Assembly: GCF_003627955.1 (NCBI RefSeq)
Contig: NZ_RBWS01000002.1
Coordinates: 17,706-81,705, forward strand
Length of the DNA stretch: 64,000 bases
Direction: 5' to 3'
Source: Sphingobacterium puteale
GTDB taxonomy: Bacteria; Bacteroidota; Bacteroidia; Sphingobacteriales; Sphingobacteriaceae
Each line of letters opens with the position of its first letter. Within the stretch, counting starts at the first letter, position 1. The notes under the pieces are model-generated. The model saw only the letters and a list, made by a program, of their open reading frames with translations, had not been told where the DNA came from and did not search any database. Made by a program: the position numbers and the translations under genes. Shown here in pieces: positions 55,030 to 63,902 of this stretch.

Positions 55030-56091
55030 TTATTCCCGGGATGCAGAGGTTGATTTTCGGTGTTCTATTTGACAGTCCAAAAAATAAGTCTCAAACTCAA
55101 AATAATTTTTTTTGTTTTTCTTCTTTAGCATTTCCAATAAAAGTTCTACTGATTTATCGGCCATGAGACGAGTGGGCTGAGTAATCGTTGTCAAAGAAGG
55201 GTTTAGGCTATTCGCAAAGGGCGTGTTGCTGAATCCGATTAAATTCATGTTTTCAGGAATCTTTACCTTAAGCTTATTTAAAATATGTAAGACCTTCAAC
55301 GATAGCGTGTCGGTGGTGGATAGAAGTGCGTCTGGAGGGAATGGGCTGCTTAATAAAGCGCTTATTTTTCGTTCGAGTTCCTCATCAATATTATCTTTAG
55401 GGCTTGAATAAGATATTTCAACAATATTATCTTCGTTGTAGGGAATCGAGCTGTTAAAAAGGGCATCTTTGTAGCCTTTAATTCGAGTGGCATTTCCGCC
55501 GATATCTTTACAGAGTAACAGAATAATGTTTTTGCGACCGTTTTTTATCATTTCCGCCGTAGCCTGATAAATCACTTTGTTGTTCTGTATACCGATCTTA
55601 AAGGTATCAAGCTGGTGATTTATTCGGTCAAATATAATGATCGGACATATTTGGTCCATGATGTACATTAACAACGATAGGCTGGAATCATTTTTTACAG
55701 GTGAAATAATGATGCCGTCAATATTATTCTGCACGCAGAGTTCCAATGCTTCTTTTTCCTTTTTCTCGTCGTTGAAGGTCTGTAATAAAATTAATTGGTA
55801 ATTTGTTTGCGATAAGATAAGTGAGATTTCTTCATAAAAATCAAAGAAGAATGAGCTGGAAATAAAAGGGACAATAATAGCCAAGGTATTCGAACGTCCT
55901 GTTTTCAGGCTTTTGGCAGAAAAGTTTGGTATATAGTTAATCTTTTTGGTGTAAGCTAGAATCATTTTTTTTGTTTCCGCACTGATTTCATGACTATCGT
56001 TAAGCGCCTTGGAAATGGTGCCCGGTGAAAGGTTTAATTGCTTTCCAATCTCTTTTAAGGTGACTCTTTTCATGTTCTCTTTCCTCTCCAT
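55030..56091 (-). CDS. LacI-family transcriptional regulator
   Basis: 353 residues: a LacI HTH at about 8-55 (VTLKEIGKQLNLSPGTISKALNDSHEISAETKKMI), a hinge helix (NFSAKSLKTGRSN) and a periplasmic-binding-protein-like effector domain (TLAIIVPFISSSFFFDFYEEIS to TTITQPTRLMADKSVELLLEML). It is upstream of, and on the same strand as, the Gfo/Idh/MocA and DUF1080 genes and probably controls them in response to a sugar. The start may be the ATG at 56073 (MKRVTLKEIG) rather than 56091, as homologues begin there. Confidence 0.9.
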   Translation of the reverse strand: MERKENMKRVTLKEIGKQLNLSPGTISKALNDSHEISAETKKMILAYTKKINYIPNFSAKSLKTGRSNTLAIIVPFISSSFFFDFYEEISLILSQTNYQLILLQTFNDEKKEKEALELCVQNNIDGIIISPVKNDSSLSLLMYIMDQICPIIIFDRINHQLDTFKIGIQNNKVIYQATAEMIKNGRKNIILLLCKDIGGNATRIKGYKDALFNSSIPYNEDNIVEISYSSPKDNIDEELERKISALLSSPFPPDALLSTTDTLSLKVLHILNKLKVKIPENMNLIGFSNTPFANSLNPSLTTITQPTRLMADKSVELLLEMLKKKNKKNYFEFETYFLDCQIEHRKSTSASRE

Positions 56092-56569
56092 TTCTTATAA
56101 TCGTTCCCGCTCCATTCACAAGGGAATAGAGATCGAAGTGTTTTTATACATGCTGCTTAGCAGGTTTAATTGTATTCAGATGATGAATTATTAAACTATA
56201 AAGATAAGATAAAAAAATATTTGTAGAGTAATTCAAATCCGGGGAATAAAAAAATTAGTTACAAATTCGTTGTTCACAATAATTAGGAATCTCAAAGAAT
56301 TGGTAAAACAAGACTTCCATACCACTGAAGTAATGTCCGGATACAAATATTCGGCATCCAGCCACAAAAATTAGCTATATAATTGGATCGAGATTTGAAA
56401 AAAGTACTTAAAAAAAATTTTGGTTGGAAATCTCCAAAGGAATTAGTTCATTTGGAGATTTATTTGTTATAAAGCGTTCATAGAAGCAATATTGGGCAAG
56501 GAAGTCAAGCTTGGAAAACGCCCGATTCTGCTAACGGCCTTTTTGAGGTCCAATTAGAGAAATAGTAAA
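56092..56569. other. Boundary region between core and accessory segment
   Basis: The gap holds the LacI promoter region on its left and no supported gene. A 34-nt dyad lies at 56428-56461. On its right, a short protein-like frame (about 56477-56559, plus: AFIEAILGKEVKLGKRP, then stop) might be a gene remnant; I do not recognise it. Base composition rises in G+C from here rightward. Confidence 0.4.
56428..56461. repeat. 11-bp inverted repeat
   Basis: AAATCTCCAAA (56428-56438) and TTTGGAGATTT (56451-56461) are exact reverse complements with a 12-nt loop. It could be a terminator or the edge of a lost mobile element. Confidence 0.55.
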
Positions 56570-57310
56570 CTATTTTTCTATAAGCCCATTATTGTTGAAG
56601 GTATATTTCGTAAGATCTATACCTGATACCCTGATCACAGCCTGCCTGATATTTTGCCGCGTTGCGGTTAAAGAAGCTGTATCTCCGTTTTTCAATTGCT
56701 CCTGGCATGCGTATGTAAAAAATATAGCCATATAAGAAAGTATCTCTGATATCTCCTGTTTTTGGTCATTGCTGAATTTTGCCAAATTGCTATTACTACC
56801 CATAGCGCTATGTATCTGCTTTCTTAAAAGCTCAATTCCTTGGCGGTAATTTCCGATCTCCTTACCACTGGTTGCCTACCAGGAAAGTAAAATGAAGGCG
56901 GTGAATACGTCTGGTACATTGTACCTGTTGAATCCAAATGGCCTGAGAATGCTTTCAAACTGCGCCATAAAATTTGCATTCCGTATTGTTTCGGCGGCAG
57001 ACTTTGCTTTAATCTTATTGCCATTTGCGGCAATTGTTCCGATCAGTTCCAGCACTTGATCATGGACCTTTGCTGAGGACACAAAATTCAGATCTGAACT
57101 GGCAGTTCTGGAGGGCCTGCTCTTACCTGAATTTTCCCCGCTGCCGGATTTCATTCCGCGCTCAATGGCGCTTTTTGTTGTCAGGAACATAGCGTTATTA
57201 AAAGCGCCCTGGTACATTAATCCGGGATTGCCTATCTGTCCCCATGCTTTATTTCCGGCAAACAGGCCAAAAATAAGCGCCATAATTATAGCTTTACTTA
57301 TATTTTTCAT
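56570..57310 (-). pseudogene. Secreted protein gene broken by one in-frame TAG
   Basis: A 247-codon frame, minus strand, continuous except for TAG at 56876-56878 (codon 145). The first part encodes a signal peptide (MKNISKAIIMALIFGLFAGNKAWGQ) and ends in AFILLSW; the same frame continues ATSGKEIGNYRQGIELL and on to FNNNGLIEK. The intact paralog at 60314-61051 has 245 residues and aligns across the stop: YAAYILGMWR region versus FTAFILLSW-stop, then WSNEQKQEAAEYMIY versus FSNDQKQEISEILSYM. A single nonsense change (for example CAG to TAG) explains it. Suppression or a sequencing error remains possible. Confidence 0.8.
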
Positions 57311-57375
57311 ATCAAATCTAAAATAAACTTTACTTCAAAATTACTTCTGTGCAAGCGGAAGATGCCAAAAGCTGC

Positions 57376-58347
57376 TTAGCGCCATAGCATCGTTCCGTTA
57401 CAGATCTCATTACGGTCCACTCCCTGCAGCCTGAGCTGGATAACATGATCGTCAACCCCTTGGTCTACATTATATTGCTGGCCGTCTGCCGGTATAATTG
57501 CCATTGCCCAGACGCCATCACTGAACACGCCGCTACCGGGCGAGCCGGTTGATTCAATAAAGCGGGTGCCTATCAACAGATATTTTCCATCCGGCGAAAA
57601 AACTGGATAGGTTTCTTCATCTGTACTCGCTGTCACCTGCTTTTTATTGCTGCCATCGGCATTCATCATCCAGATATGATTGCCGCTGGCATATGCAATC
57701 CGGGTACCATCCGGGCTGGGCTGCGGAGCTCCCCATTTGGACAGGTTGATATCTGCGATAACACTGGCGTTTGTATAAGCCGTATTGGTCCGGCAGAGTT
57801 TGTTGCCCACCATGAAAAGGAGTGTATTGTCCGGCATCCAGGCCATAATATTCTGCCGTATTTTTTCTCCACCATAGCTCAGCAAATGGTTTTCGACGCG
57901 GCCTTCAAGGTTCATGATCACGATGCCATCATGATATGTCGGCACTACTGCGATCTTAGATCTATTCGGCGAAAATTTAGGCGAGGCATAATCTCCCTCT
58001 GTGGGATAGTACCTGAATTGTCCCGTTACCTGTCCGTCACTTATATTGCTTATCGTAATAAGATTGGCGTCCCAATCGGTATCACCGGTATTGGCAGAGG
58101 TAATCGTCTTTTGCCCGTCCATACTCACGTCCCAGTCATGACGGTCATAGTCCTCGGGTAAAAGCAGTCCCTTTGTTTTTGTCGCCAGGTCAATATAACG
58201 CACCCCTTCTGTTGGTGAGCTATAGTAAATGCGTCCCTTACCCCAAGAGCTATTACCTCTGTCAGGTCCGGAACTGTCATCCTTCTTGCAGCCGGCAAGC
58301 AGAACTGTTAGCAGGAAGAAATAACTAAAAAAAGATAGCTTTTTCAT
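57376..58347 (-). CDS. PD40/TolB-like beta-propeller lipoprotein (copy A)
   Basis: 323 residues with an SPII signal (LLTVLLAGCKKD; Cys20). The mature part has repeating beta-propeller blades of the WD40-like PD40 kind: ASPKFSPNRSKIAVV, GAPQPSPDGTRIAYASGNHIWMMNADGSNKKQV and YPVFSPDGKYLLIG. It ends in a LWR tail shared with copy B. No catalytic domain is present. It was probably duplicated with the neighbour at 58417-59397, with which it aligns along its length. Likely an outer-membrane lipid-anchored binding or scaffold protein. Confidence 0.82.
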   Translation of the reverse strand: MKKLSFFSYFFLLTVLLAGCKKDDSSGPDRGNSSWGKGRIYYSSPTEGVRYIDLATKTKGLLLPEDYDRHDWDVSMDGQKTITSANTGDTDWDANLITISNISDGQVTGQFRYYPTEGDYASPKFSPNRSKIAVVPTYHDGIVIMNLEGRVENHLLSYGGEKIRQNIMAWMPDNTLLFMVGNKLCRTNTAYTNASVIADINLSKWGAPQPSPDGTRIAYASGNHIWMMNADGSNKKQVTASTDEETYPVFSPDGKYLLIGTRFIESTGSPGSGVFSDGVWAMAIIPADGQQYNVDQGVDDHVIQLRLQGVDRNEICNGTMLWR

Positions 58348-58416
58348 AGTTTATAGTTTTAAACGTCATTGTTATATTGTTACCATACCGCATCATGCTT
58401 AAAGTATTGCTATTAT

Positions 58417-59397
58417 CTATCGCCAGACAAAATCGCCGACAATGGTGATCCCAAGCCCTCTTGAATCCGGAGCTCCTTTGACGGCAGGGTGTATCACGCG
58501 GTTATCTTCACCTGGCCCTACTTTGTAAACCTGACCATCGGCGGGGATGGCACATAGATGAAAGGCAGTAGTACCGCTGCCAGGCGCCCCGGCCCTTGAA
58601 TTGGCCTTCATCGCTATATACTTGCTGTCTGGGGAAAAGCAGGGAGACTCCTCTCTTTGATTACTTTCGGAAACCTGGTGGAAATCGCTGCCATCGGCAT
58701 TCATCAGCCAGATATGGTTACCGGCAGGTAAGACGATTTTCTTGCCATCCGGACTTGCTGTTGCATGACCTCTCCAATCGTCAAACGGAATGTCCCGCAC
58801 CTTCGTGGCCCGGTTAAAATCTGCTGAGGTGCGCCATAGGCCACCGTCCTTTTTAAATAGAATCGTTCCGCCGGGTTCCCAGTAGATAGGGTCAAGGTAT
58901 TCAAATTCATGGGTACTTCCGTATCCGGAAATATTGTGCAGGACATTGCCGTTCATGTCCAGGATTACCAGACCATCCCGCAATGTAGGCCTTAATGCTA
59001 ACAGATTTCCATCAGGAGAGATATGAGGTAAGCCACCATTGTTATCATTTGGTTCGTAAAATATCTCCTTGATTGTTGATCCATTATTGGCATTAAAGAT
59101 AATATACCTAGTATCAAATGTCGCAGCCTTAACCTGTTTGACACCTTTGGTTCCATCCCAGCTGATGTCCCAGCCGGAACCGTTGGACCAGTTCCCGATA
59201 ACACCCGATAGGACACCGGTGCCCATATCAAGGCGGGTAATGCCTTCTGTTCCCTGTTTAATGAAAATAGCTCCTATACCATAATTACGGTCGTTGCCGT
59301 TATTGCCACCGTCCGGGCCAGGACCATCACTTTTACTGCAGGAAATAAACCCACATAATGCAGAAATTGCAAGTATTATTAAGCTAACCTTTTTCAT
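58417..59397 (-). CDS. PD40/TolB-like beta-propeller lipoprotein (copy B)
   Basis: 326 residues with SPII signal (ILAISALCGFISCSKSDGPGPDGG; Cys20), then propeller blades: GLPHISPDGNLLALRP, ATASPDGKKIVLPAGNHIWLMNADGSDFHQV and SPCFSPDSKYIAMKAN, ending FVWR. Shared blocks with copy A (GNHIWxMNADGS, PDGQ-Y-V) show a tandem paralog pair. It lies 69 nt upstream of copy A on the same strand. Function unknown. Confidence 0.82.
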   Translation of the reverse strand: MKKVSLIILAISALCGFISCSKSDGPGPDGGNNGNDRNYGIGAIFIKQGTEGITRLDMGTGVLSGVIGNWSNGSGWDISWDGTKGVKQVKAATFDTRYIIFNANNGSTIKEIFYEPNDNNGGLPHISPDGNLLALRPTLRDGLVILDMNGNVLHNISGYGSTHEFEYLDPIYWEPGGTILFKKDGGLWRTSADFNRATKVRDIPFDDWRGHATASPDGKKIVLPAGNHIWLMNADGSDFHQVSESNQREESPCFSPDSKYIAMKANSRAGAPGSGTTAFHLCAIPADGQVYKVGPGEDNRVIHPAVKGAPDSRGLGITIVGDFVWR

Positions 59398-59484
59398 ATT
59401 GCTTATTTATCGTTGATAAATTTTGTGAATAATAAGTGCCGGTACTTTCTTATTAACTGGATCAGACGAAATTACCGAGATGGT

Positions 59485-60144
59485 TTACTGTAGACTGGCT
59501 ATCTTAAAATGGTTAACTTCAACAATGGAGAAACGGTTGGCATAAAGCCCGGCTCTGTTAATCGTAGCTACACCTGTTGCAGCCATGCTATACACTTCCT
59601 GGTCATTGACATGAAAATACACTTTGCCATCTTTGAGCAGTACTTTTAAGGTATTATACCCCCTTATGTTTATATTAGCACCAGCTGACCAATCAACAAT
59701 ATCTTCCCAAGGATCGGAACTTTTTGAATTGTATCTGGTAATCTTCCACTCTCCACTCTGGGATATAACCAGAGCATAGAACGATAGATCTGTACCGTCC
59801 TTTCGGAAATTCCATATTAATCCCCCATGTCCATATCGGTTGTCCGAAAAATAAGTAGGCTTCACGCTTACCTCAACATACATGGAGCCACTGCTGGGAG
59901 CGAAATCTTCCGATACCCTACTGGTAATAGCCATTGTCGCAGAACCTTTAAGAACATATACGCCATTTTCATAACCATAATAGGTGTCCCCGGCCGAGTA
60001 ACCGACACCCCATTTCTCATCGTTTTTACTGAAATCGGTTTCATACAGTACCGTTTCTCCTAGCCTGACATCATCTTTCTTACATGATACCAGGATAAAT
60101 AGCAGAAGTGCCAGGCTTGTTATTAAATTATATGTCTTTGTCAT
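59485..60144 (-). CDS. Lipoprotein with a predicted concanavalin-like fold
   Basis: 219 residues with an SPII signal (LALLLFILVSCKKDD; Cys21). The mature domain shows LYETDFSKNDEKWGVGYS, VLKGSATMAITSRVS, MYVEVSVKPTYFSDNRYGHGGLIWNF, FYALVISQSGEWKITRYN, YNTLKVLLKDGKVYFHVNDQEVYSM and an AGLYANRFSIVEVNHFKI end, the strand order of DUF1080/LamG-like jelly-rolls. Carbohydrate binding is a guess from fold. It lies upstream of the two propeller lipoproteins on the same strand and may be co-expressed with them. Confidence 0.75.
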   Translation of the reverse strand: MTKTYNLITSLALLLFILVSCKKDDVRLGETVLYETDFSKNDEKWGVGYSAGDTYYGYENGVYVLKGSATMAITSRVSEDFAPSSGSMYVEVSVKPTYFSDNRYGHGGLIWNFRKDGTDLSFYALVISQSGEWKITRYNSKSSDPWEDIVDWSAGANINIRGYNTLKVLLKDGKVYFHVNDQEVYSMAATGVATINRAGLYANRFSIVEVNHFKIASLQ

Positions 60145-60313
60145 AGTCAGATTTGTAATAAGTAATTATCAACTATTGGTCCTTCAGTATTTAAGACTTG
60201 TAATTATAGTGAATGATATCTTTACACCTGTTTTAACTCACAAGCAGGAAATGAATAACAGCTTGGACAATCGATGGAAACTCTGTGCCTTCTCAAGCGC
60301 AGTTAGTTTATCA

Positions 60314-61051
60314 TTATAGCTTTTTTGTTAAACCGTTTTTTGAGAGGGTCATACTGCGCAAATCCAGCTGATTTTTTCGGAGGAAACGGTTGTGAACCAT
60401 ATCCGAGTACGCACGCGCTTCTTTGATCATCCCTTCTTTTTTTGCTGAATTATAGGACTCGTTTGCGAGAATAAGATCGTAGATCATATATTCGGCAGCT
60501 TCCTGTTTTTGTTCGTTGCTCCATCCGGCGACGTCCAGGGTTAAGGTCACCTGTTCGCGTACTGCCTGTATCTTATCTGCACCGGGATCGGCAGCCTTGT
60601 TGGCAATGCGCCACATCCCCAGGATATAAGCCGCAAAAGCATCCGCATAATTATGCTGCACATCCAGCCCTAAACTTTTGAGGTATGTTACATACCGGGG
60701 AAATGGTTTATCCAGCTTAAAGGCCTTTTCAAGGCTGTTTCCAACCTGATGATTTTTCTGTTTGATAGTATTGATGATGTCCTGCTGTACGGTCTGTGAT
60801 GTTGTTACCGAAGGGCCGAACAAAAACGCAGCATTATTTACAGACGACTTTGCTTTGGTACCCGCTTTTTTTGTCCTACTTCCTGCTTTGCCATACGCTA
60901 TATCGTTCATGATATTCTGATTGACAAAGGACTGGATTGTGTTATTGTACATCAGGTTATTCTGCGCGATCATCATGGTAGCGCCCGGATCATACTGAGC
61001 AAATGCGGGTCCGGAAAGAAAGATAATAAGCAGTTGAAGTATCTGTTTCAT
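60314..61051 (-). CDS. Secreted protein, intact paralog of the broken gene at 56570-57310
   Basis: 245 residues with a signal peptide (MKQILQLLIIFLSGPAFAQ). The mature part is mainly helical, with a central basic patch (KAGSRTKKAGTKAKSS) and a C-terminal helical domain (NYADAFAAYILGMWRIANKAADPGADKIQAVREQV region, then WSNEQKQEAAEYMIYDLILANESYNSAKKEG). I do not recognise a named family. It is divergent from the histidine kinase gene over 208 bp, a position suggesting regulation by the kinase/regulator pair. Confidence 0.78.
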   Translation of the reverse strand: MKQILQLLIIFLSGPAFAQYDPGATMMIAQNNLMYNNTIQSFVNQNIMNDIAYGKAGSRTKKAGTKAKSSVNNAAFLFGPSVTTSQTVQQDIINTIKQKNHQVGNSLEKAFKLDKPFPRYVTYLKSLGLDVQHNYADAFAAYILGMWRIANKAADPGADKIQAVREQVTLTLDVAGWSNEQKQEAAEYMIYDLILANESYNSAKKEGMIKEARAYSDMVHNRFLRKNQLDLRSMTLSKNGLTKKL

Positions 61052-61178
61052 AGCATAAAAAATTTTATGACCGTTGTAACCGCGTAAGTGCCAGGTTTTG
61101 AAAGCATATGTTAAGAGCTACCATAAACTATTGGGAACTTAACGCTATCCAAAATTATTCTCCTTTTATCCTTGAGGC

Positions 61179-61226
61179 AATACTCCCAAAGGAGTATTTT
61201 TATCTGCCCGGCAATTATTCCGGGCA
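61179..61226 (+). promoter_or_regulatory. Two tandem hairpins upstream of the histidine kinase
   Basis: Hairpin 1: AATACTCC (61179-61186) with GGAGTATT (61191-61198) and a T-rich tail. Hairpin 2: TGCCCGG (61205-61211) with CCGGGCA (61220-61226). Both lie within 80 nt of the kinase ATG; hairpin 1 resembles a terminator. Confidence 0.55.
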
Positions 61227-61259
61227 ATTATTGTTATTATTACTTTAAATTATTAGGCG

Positions 61260-63191
61260 ATGAAAGGTTTACTGTTGATCTGTATGGCGGGTTTGCTTTG
61301 CATATGCAATGTTCTGGCACAGCCTTATCAGCATCGGGCCGACAGCCTGAAAAAGCTGCTGGAAGCTGCTATGTCTGATACAGCCCGCAGCGACCTTATG
61401 GGAAGCATTGCCATAGCATATGCGCGGATGGGCAAATTCGATACCGCCCATGAATTTGCAGGTAAAGCGCTGGCGTTTGCGAGAAAACAATCTTATCCCT
61501 ATTATGAGGCACAGGCCCGCTATAGTCTCGGGAATATATATATGCTGTCGTTTTCTATGGATAACGCTATCATTCAGTACGATCTGGCCAGAAATTTACT
61601 CGGGCATGATGGGAACGCTGCATCCAGGGCACTTTACCTTCGTACCACTATTAACCAGGCCCAGGCATGGTTCAATAAAAGCTACCATGAAAAAGGAGCC
61701 TCATTGCTGATTGAGATTTTACCGGAGCTTGAAAAAGGAGCCGATAAAGAAGCATACGCAGCCAGCCTGCATAATCTCTCCGCTGCATTTATTACCCTTC
61801 GGCAATATCCTCAAGCTTACCCTTACCAGCTTAAAGATATTGAACTTGCTGAACAGACCGATGCAGGGGCTGGCAGCAAAGCAGAATCTTATCTCAATGC
61901 AGCGCTGCTGATGTATTATATGGACAGCCTAAGCAGTCTCAGTAATTACCTCCGTAAAGCGGATCAGCAATTAAGAATTTTGGGAAAAGACCGCCTATGG
62001 ACAAGGTTTTACAGTTACGAGGCTTTGTCTTATCTTCTGCAGAAGCAACAAGGGAAGGCAAGCAAGGCTATTGAGCGGGCTTTCAGTAATCTTACTGCTT
62101 TCCCGGACCGGGAAACTGAATATGACGCATATGAATCCAGGAAAACAGTTGAAGCGGCACAGGGCAATTACAAAGCTGCACTGGTATCCGCACAGGTAAT
62201 TGAAAAAATGGCAAGGGAAGATGAGCTGCCTGAATATTCACTTCCTGCTTTAAAGGATATAGCGACTTATGCCAATCTGGCCGGTAACACTGAATTGGCT
62301 TATATTTATTTAAATAAATATACCTTGTTTAAGGACAGCATAGATAAGCAACAAACCGCGTTTAAAATAAATGAGCTCGAGCTCAGATACCAGACTGCAC
62401 AGAAGGAGCGTCATATTGCCGACCTGCAGGCAAAATCTGAAATGCAAAAACTTCTGTTATGCTTCCTTGCAGCGTTATCTTTACTATCGCTGTTGTTTTT
62501 CCTGTACCGCTCCCGGCAAAAAAAGAAGCTGGCACGGCAACAACTGCAGACATTACAGCAACAGAGGCATGTGGAGGTGGCGCAAGCCCTGATTGCTGGC
62601 GAAGAACGCGAACGCGGCCGGTTGGCACGGGATCTTCATGATGGCCTTGGTGGCATGCTGGCTGCTATCAAGCTTAACCTTTCACAGCTTGTTTCAAAAA
62701 AACGGCAATTGGAAAAGGGCGATCTGGACCACACTATTGACCGGCTGGGACATTCTGTAAATGAATTAAGGCGCATATCGAGGAATATGATGCCGGAGTC
62801 CCTGTTACAATCGGGGCTTGCAGTAGCATTGAAAGATCTTTGTGATGAAGCTATGCTTCCGGGACTTAAGATCATTTTTAAAGCTTTTGATCTTGAAGAA
62901 AATTTCTCTGCTCAGGTTAAGGTTATGATTTACCGTATCGTTCAGGAGCTTGTTTACAATGCCGTAAAACATGCCGATGCCTCAAAAATTATGGTGCAGT
63001 GCAGCCAGTCGGACCAATATTTCTTTATTACTGTGGAGGATAACGGCCAGGGTTTTTCGATTGATAGTATCCCCAAACACAGCCGTGGGTTGAAAAATGT
63101 TCAAAGCCGTGTGGATCTGTTGAACGGAAAAATAGAAATAGACAGCTCAGGTGGAGGTACTAATATTAATATAGAATTATATGTGGGATAA
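61260..63191 (+). CDS. TPR sensor histidine kinase (HisKA_3/NarL type)
   Basis: 643 residues: a signal peptide (about 1-20), a periplasmic TPR-like helical region (about 30-375), one membrane helix (about 397-416), a cytoplasmic coiled coil (418-450), a HisKA_3 domain with phospho-acceptor His460 in GRLARDLHDGLGGMLAAIK, and an HATPase_c domain (VQELVYNAVKHADAS, VEDNGQGFSIDS, RGLKNVQSRVDLLNG). It overlaps the response regulator gene by 11 nt. It probably senses a periplasmic protein or peptide through the TPRs and phosphorylates the regulator. Confidence 0.93.
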   Translation: MKGLLLICMAGLLCICNVLAQPYQHRADSLKKLLEAAMSDTARSDLMGSIAIAYARMGKFDTAHEFAGKALAFARKQSYPYYEAQARYSLGNIYMLSFSMDNAIIQYDLARNLLGHDGNAASRALYLRTTINQAQAWFNKSYHEKGASLLIEILPELEKGADKEAYAASLHNLSAAFITLRQYPQAYPYQLKDIELAEQTDAGAGSKAESYLNAALLMYYMDSLSSLSNYLRKADQQLRILGKDRLWTRFYSYEALSYLLQKQQGKASKAIERAFSNLTAFPDRETEYDAYESRKTVEAAQGNYKAALVSAQVIEKMAREDELPEYSLPALKDIATYANLAGNTELAYIYLNKYTLFKDSIDKQQTAFKINELELRYQTAQKERHIADLQAKSEMQKLLLCFLAALSLLSLLFFLYRSRQKKKLARQQLQTLQQQRHVEVAQALIAGEERERGRLARDLHDGLGGMLAAIKLNLSQLVSKKRQLEKGDLDHTIDRLGHSVNELRRISRNMMPESLLQSGLAVALKDLCDEAMLPGLKIIFKAFDLEENFSAQVKVMIYRIVQELVYNAVKHADASKIMVQCSQSDQYFFITVEDNGQGFSIDSIPKHSRGLKNVQSRVDLLNGKIEIDSSGGGTNINIELYVG

Positions 63192-63828
63192 TAGCAGAAA
63201 GGTCCGGGTGATCATCGTTGATGACCATCCGCTGGTTATCGAAGGAATTAAAAATGTCATTCAGGGAAATGATGGGCTGGAATTGGTGGGGCAGTTTGGT
63301 TCTGCAAAGGCGCTATCGGATTCTTTGGAGATGGGCGGGGTTGATCTAGTATTACTGGATATTACACTACCCGACGGAAACGGAATAAGTATTTGTAAGG
63401 AACTAAAGAAATCTTATCCGGACCTTGTCATAATTGCTCTCAGTAACCTGAGTGAACGGAGCATCATCAAGCAAATGCTGCAAAGTGGTGCCAGCGGTTA
63501 TCTGCTAAAGACAGCAGATCCATGCGATATATTAAACTGTATGCAGGATGCGCTGGATGGAAAGATTGTCCTGAGCAGTGAGTTGAAAGTGAATTTTGAT
63601 ATGGTAGTGCTTAACGAGCCGGAGGAAATTCCGGAGCTCACCATAAGGGAGAAACAGATACTTCAATTATTGGCAGCAGGTAGGACATCTGCAGAAATAG
63701 CAACGGAGTTGTTTATCAGCCCGCTCACAGTCAAAACCCACCGGGCCACACTATTGCACAAGTTTGAAACAGGAAATATTCTTACTGCTGTTAATAAAGC
63801 AAGAGAAAGCGGTATACTACCGAAGTAA
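63181..63828 (+). CDS. NarL/LuxR-type response regulator
   Basis: 215 residues: a receiver domain with the acidic pair in IIVDDHPLV, phospho-acceptor Asp60 in LVLLDITLPDGNG, the Thr/Ser position ALSNLSE and Lys in YLLKTADP, followed by a LuxR HTH (about 150-210: LTIREKQILQLLAAGRTSAEIATELFISPLTVKTHRATLLHKF). It is coupled to the kinase gene by an 11-nt overlap. The last 84 nt of the gene, including the stop codon, recur exactly 158 bp downstream. Confidence 0.94.
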   Translation: MWDNSRKVRVIIVDDHPLVIEGIKNVIQGNDGLELVGQFGSAKALSDSLEMGGVDLVLLDITLPDGNGISICKELKKSYPDLVIIALSNLSERSIIKQMLQSGASGYLLKTADPCDILNCMQDALDGKIVLSSELKVNFDMVVLNEPEEIPELTIREKQILQLLAAGRTSAEIATELFISPLTVKTHRATLLHKFETGNILTAVNKARESGILPK

Positions 63829-63842
63829 TTTTACTGGAACTA
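63745..63842 (+). repeat. 98-bp direct repeat, copy 1 (response regulator 3' end)
   Basis: This segment covers the last 28 codons of the response regulator gene with its stop codon and 14 bp beyond. It is identical base for base to 63903-64000. Confidence 0.95.
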
Positions 63843-63902
63843 TATTATCGCCATGCGTATCTCGTTTATCGGTTAAGTATTCGAATTCTCCATTCATTCT
63901 TT

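Noticed and set aside
57676..58161. 161-codon plus-strand frame
   Set aside because: It is a shadow of propeller lipoprotein copy A, without a signal, motif or promoter.
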